Shown here piece by piece: positions 62,606 to 64,000 of a stretch of 64,000 nt of DNA (position 1 is its first letter; each line of letters starts with the position of its first letter). Origin of the DNA: Fratercula arctica. Its lineage: Eukaryota > Chordata > Aves > Charadriiformes > Alcidae. Location of the stretch: NCBI GenBank assembly GCA_947846985.1, contig CANTUZ010000012.1:23212135-23276134 (forward strand). Direction: 5' to 3'. Below the pieces are notes generated by a model. The model worked only from the letters and a program-made list of their open reading frames with translations. It did not search any database and was not told the DNA's origin. A program made the translations under genes and the position numbers.

Positions 62606-64000
62606 GCACTCTAACCCACACACCACATCAGCATAGACTCAAGTTCACCAACCCCACTGGCCAGGCTGACGGAGCAGAGGCTATGAGCTAGCTGTCTGTA
62701 AAATATACTCAATTCAAAGTGTGCTATGGATGCTTCAAGCCTGAAGTACAGCCAAGTCAGGGCCAGTAATGCGGATGGGAAGATCATTAGTCATTCCAAT
62801 TAGCACTCCATAGCTTGAGTCCTATTCAAGAAGTTTCAAAGAAAAAAAAAAGTGATCCACAAGTAAGAGATGCTGGGCCTTTGAAATGATATTAGTCTTT
62901 CTCGCCCAAATTAAAAAACACTTATTGCAATTTTCGATTTATTACCAGGCAGCCTACAGTAGAGCGGTGCATAACTGAGCATGCTACTGATCACCGTGGC
63001 TGGGGTGACAACTTCATAATCAGATTTGTTTATCAGTCTTATTACGAGTCATATAGTTTGGGCACTTACACAAAACTTCTGATGCAATGCTTTGCTTAGC
63101 CTGACTGCACGAGAACATAGCAATTGATTATTAGAAAGTTATATACTCTGGATGAATAGTATATTGGAGAAAACAGTCAAGCAATTACTAAAAACTGGAG
63201 CAGCAATAGATGTCGTGAAGTTATTAAATTTGCAAGAGAATGTCTATGTATTTAATTAACATTTGACAACAGTGCTTAAGCAAGGAAGTTACAGCTTTTC
63301 AAAGTATCAATTAGTATTTGGGTAATAAATTGTTATCTTATTATCTTGCTTTGGTAGTTTTCTTAAATGCCACTTAAGAGACTGCCATCTTTATAACCAG
63401 GATAACAGTGGCAGCTCGTTTGGAGAAAGCAGCCTACTTCTACACCCACATTTAAGAGCCAGTCATTTCTGGCAGTACACCTGCTGCTGCAGCTGCAATC
63501 ACAACTTCCCTTTTTTCAGACTGAATTCTTCAATTCATGAAGCTTTCCCCTTCACACAAACTGAGGCAGAAGATACTGCCTAGATGAAATCAAGCTTTTG
63601 GTACTTGGACAGTACTTGCTACTTCTTTGATTACTAATGTTCCGTGAATTCTCAAGAGTGGAAAATGACAGGGCAAGGTGTGTCTGAGTGTTTGGATTAT
63701 GCCCTCTGCCTGTAATTTCTCAGCCTTTAGCAGAGTGCTCAGTTAACTGACAGTTGTTAAATTCAGTGGCTTAAATTTGAATACCTTCTTGTCATCATTC
63801 TATTAAACTTGCTTATAGCCCAAGCTCTCTTGTCAGACTAGCATGGCAGATGGACATACCTACAAGATGGAAAGGGGAGCTAAAAAGCTTAGAAGTAAAA
63901 TTCTGACAACTGAGCCTAAATTCATGCTTCCTTAGTAATAGTTTCCCATTTACAGCTTTCATCACTCACTTTTTGTGAGTTTCACAGTACTCCTCAATGT

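Larger units (their letters stand above)
59426..64000. other. AT-rich unique non-coding DNA
   Basis: If the block at 59211-59425 is a terminal exon, its 3' UTR would lie here and could end after the AATAAA at 60958-60963. Otherwise nothing is supported. A 63-codon frame at 61167-61358 (+) runs into a donor-like AACAAG/GTAAAA but has a stop just upstream and no convincing acceptor. A 16-bp tandem duplication is at 62574-62605. About 62740-63150 is TAAT-rich balanced sequence that might be conserved non-coding DNA. Confidence 0.5.

Noticed and set aside
1..64000. Bacterial-type systems (operons, CRISPR, phage, plasmid origins)
   Set aside because: Avian LINE and LTR repeats, dense stops and lack of gene packing show vertebrate nuclear DNA; no such element was seen.

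Overview
This window looks like bird nuclear DNA, probably intron or intergenic. Several repeats of recognisably avian type support this. There are CR1 LINE 3' ends carrying the bird-type tail (AT-rich 8-bp-like repeats related to ATTCTATG), solo and partial endogenous retrovirus LTRs whose sense strand has the ATTAAA-type polyadenylation region followed by a TTTATCTCAACCCA-like stretch, and many A/C-only simple tracts. The species cannot be fixed from this text. The background is AT-rich, stops are frequent in all frames, and there is no bacterial-style gene organisation, CRISPR array, operon or rRNA/tRNA gene.

Layout. 1-10.1 kb: unique AT-rich DNA with one strong G-quadruplex motif (1854-1870) and a 149-bp A/C tract (8061-8209). 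10.15-10.78 kb: the 3' end of an endogenous retrovirus on the + strand: a frameshifted env transmembrane-tail relic, a polypurine tract, and a 344-bp LTR with a duplicated 20-bp element in its U3. 10.8-25.8 kb: unique DNA with one CR1 3' end (19.56-19.70 kb). 25.82-26.33 kb: a complete solo LTR (minus orientation) with an intact 5-bp target-site duplication, followed by a CR1 fragment. 26.8-32.9 kb: unique DNA with short perfect palindromes. 32.9-33.9 kb: a long LTR-like block. 33.9-51 kb: mostly unique AT-rich DNA. 51.0-54.45 kb: a repeat cluster with several CR1 fragments and a truncated LTR. 58.16-58.48 kb: a strikingly perfect 15-bp minisatellite (21 identical units plus 10 bp). 58.57-59.43 kb: the only stretch that looks protein-coding, two exon-like blocks with good splice-site matches but a frame break between them. 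59.4-64 kb: AT-rich unique DNA with a GT/AT/AC palindrome.

No intact protein-coding gene can be supported. The best coding candidate (58572-58849 plus 59211-59425) would be the C-terminal end of a coiled-coil protein on the + strand. It reads as a broken gene or pseudogene unless the frame break is a sequence error, and I do not recognise the protein. Nothing here amounts to a new biological system. The most interesting items are the homogeneous CpG- and GGAA-rich minisatellite lying about 90 bp before the coding-like block, the block itself, and the retroviral remnants.
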